From NCBI RefSeq assembly GCF_020905295.1, contig NZ_JAJJMM010000001.1:1860001-1924000 (forward strand): a stretch of 64,000 bases of DNA, written 5' to 3'. Position numbers and translations under genes: made by a program. The notes under the pieces were generated by a model. That model made no database searches. It was not told where the DNA came from and saw only the letters and a list, made by a program, of their open reading frames with translations. Source of the stretch: Flavobacterium piscisymbiosum (GTDB lineage: Bacteria > Bacteroidota > Bacteroidia > Flavobacteriales > Flavobacteriaceae). Below are positions 62,972-64,000 of the stretch, piece by piece (within the stretch, counting starts at the first letter, position 1; each line of letters opens with the position of its first letter).

Positions 62972-64000
62972 TTATGCCAACATTGTAACCGGGCTTTCGA
63001 TGTATTGTTTTAATGTTTGTAAGAACTGAGCGCCAGTTGCACCGTCAATTGTTCTGTGGTCACACGCTAATGATAACATCATTGTGTTTCCTACTACAAT
63101 CTGACCGTTTTTAACTACTGGTTTCTCAACAATTGCACCTACAGAAAGGATAGCAGAGTTTGGCTGGTTGATAATTGAATTGAATTCAGTAATACCAAAC
63201 ATTCCAAGGTTAGATACTGTAAAAGTACTTCCTTCCATTTCTTGTGGTCCAAGTTTTTTGTTTTTAGCTCTTCCTGCAAGATCTCTTACTGAAGCTCCAA
63301 TTTGAGATAAACTCATAGCATCTGTAAATTTCAATACAGGAACTACTAATCCGTCTTCAACAGCTACGGCAACACCAATATTAACGTGGTGGTTGATGAT
63401 GATAGCATCTTCTTTCCATTGAGAGTTAATTTTTGGATGTTTTTTCAATGCTAAAGCACAAGCTTTAATTACCATATCGTTGAAAGATACTTTTGTATCC
63501 GGAACAGTATTGATTGTCGCTCTTGAAGCCATTGCGTCATCCATGCTTACTTCGATCACTAAGTTGTAGTGAGGTGCGGTAAATAATGATTCAGCAAGAC
63601 GTTTTGCGATAATTTTACGCATTTGAGAGTTTTTGATCTCTTCGGTGAAAACTTCTCCGGCAGGAACAAATACTTTTGGTGCAGCAGGAGCAGCGTCAGC
63701 TTTTGGTGCAGCAGTAGTTGCTGTTGCAGCTGGTTGTGCTTGTGCAGCTGGAGTAAAGTTTTCGATATCGCTTTTTACGATACGTCCGTTTTCTCCTGAA
63801 CCTTTAACCTGAGTTAGTTGGATTCCTTTGTCAGAAGCGATTTTCTTCGCTAATGGCGAAGCTAAAATTCTTCCTCCGTTTGAAGTTTCAGCTACAGCTT
63901 CAGTTGCTTTTTCAGCAGCAGGAGCAGCTTTTTCTTCAGTTGCAGGAGCACTTGCAGTTGCAGCGCCTCCGGCAGTATAATTGTCAGCAATTCCAGAAAT
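62972..64000 (-). CDS. pdhC: Pyruvate dehydrogenase E2 (dihydrolipoamide acetyltransferase), C-terminal part
   Basis: Transfers acetyl groups to CoA in the pyruvate dehydrogenase complex. The frame is open to the right edge, so the ATG at 63622 is internal. Visible from the edge inward: an Ala/Pro/Thr/Glu linker, the peripheral subunit-binding domain (ILASPLAKKIASDKGIQL, VKGSGENGRIVKSDIENF), a second Ala/Pro linker, and the catalytic domain (MRKIIAKRLAESLFTAPHYN) with the active-site His/Asp in DHRTIDGATGAQFL. The lipoyl domains lie outside the window. pdhC and aceF are used for the same enzyme. Confidence 0.93.
   Translation of the reverse strand: MSGIADNYTAGGAATASAPATEEKAAPAAEKATEAVAETSNGGRILASPLAKKIASDKGIQLTQVKGSGENGRIVKSDIENFTPAAQAQPAATATTAAPKADAAPAAPKVFVPAGEVFTEEIKNSQMRKIIAKRLAESLFTAPHYNLVIEVSMDDAMASRATINTVPDTKVSFNDMVIKACALALKKHPKINSQWKEDAIIINHHVNIGVAVAVEDGLVVPVLKFTDAMSLSQIGASVRDLAGRAKNKKLGPQEMEGSTFTVSNLGMFGITEFNSIINQPNSAILSVGAIVEKPVVKNGQIVVGNTMMLSLACDHRTIDGATGAQFLQTLKQYIESPVTMLA

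Noticed and set aside
1..64000. CRISPR arrays, tRNA or rRNA genes, prophage or conjugative modules
   Set aside because: No regularly spaced direct repeats, no cloverleaf-like CCA ends and no phage or transfer genes were found; the only mobile element recognised is the IS110 copy.

Overview
The window is a piece of a Bacteroidota chromosome, almost certainly a Flavobacterium close to the F. johnsoniae group. The evidence is the low GC content, gliding-motility genes (gldA, gldE, gldD), TonB-dependent receptors, lipoproteins with flavobacterial signal peptides, start sites with no Shine-Dalgarno sequence, and many promoters of the flavobacterial form TAnnTTTG, some with a TTG box about 19-21 bases upstream. 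Both edges cut genes: metH on the left and the pyruvate dehydrogenase E2 gene on the right.

Layout. 1-3.4 kb: metH (3' part) and metF, methionine/one-carbon metabolism. 3.6-7.3 kb: a methyltransferase, a dicarboxylate/amino-acid symporter and a PLP decarboxylase. 7.5-12.4 kb: an iron-siderophore type locus resembling XusABC (TonB receptor, DUF4374 lipoprotein, PepSY membrane protein); the lipoprotein gene is split by an in-frame TGA. 12.8-17.3 kb: a second outer-membrane receptor, gldA and a small beta-barrel protein. 17.6-22.2 kb: an OFA-family transporter, pflB and pflA, a formate-producing fermentation module. 22.3-29.5 kb: dgt, DUF3078, dxs, a tandem pair of TonB-like proteins, tadA and an SMI1/KNR4-like gene. 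29.8-38.5 kb: a 1893-residue alpha-2-macroglobulin lipoprotein and its usual partner PBP1C. 38.5-44.8 kb: rng, a 30-residue very basic protein, HU, mutY, a small membrane-protein gene flanked by a duplicated mutY 3' end, ssb, gldE, gldD. 44.9-46.3 kb: an HMA protein and a DMT exporter. 46.4-47.6 kb: a complete IS110-family element. 47.9-52.3 kb: two M16 peptidases, then rplU-rpmA. 52.5-62.8 kb: membrane protein, ClbS/DfsB, AsmA-like, miaE-type hydroxylase, glycosyltransferase, AraC regulator, AhpD-like protein, M1 aminopeptidase. 62.97 kb to the end: pdhC/E2.

Most of the window is ordinary core genome. The most interesting object is the IS110 element at 46422-47621. Its 5' non-coding region can be folded by eye into a bridge RNA with two loops. 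One loop carries guides that match both halves of the insertion site, and the other carries guides that match both ends of the element. The site it occupies is one arm of a palindromic repeat; an intact copy lies at 3404-3504. Other points are the nonsense codon in the xusB-like gene, the mutY 3'-end duplication around a small gene, an unlisted 30-residue basic protein between HU and RNase G, several families of intergenic palindromes, and a 39-codon coding remnant beside the SMI1-like gene.
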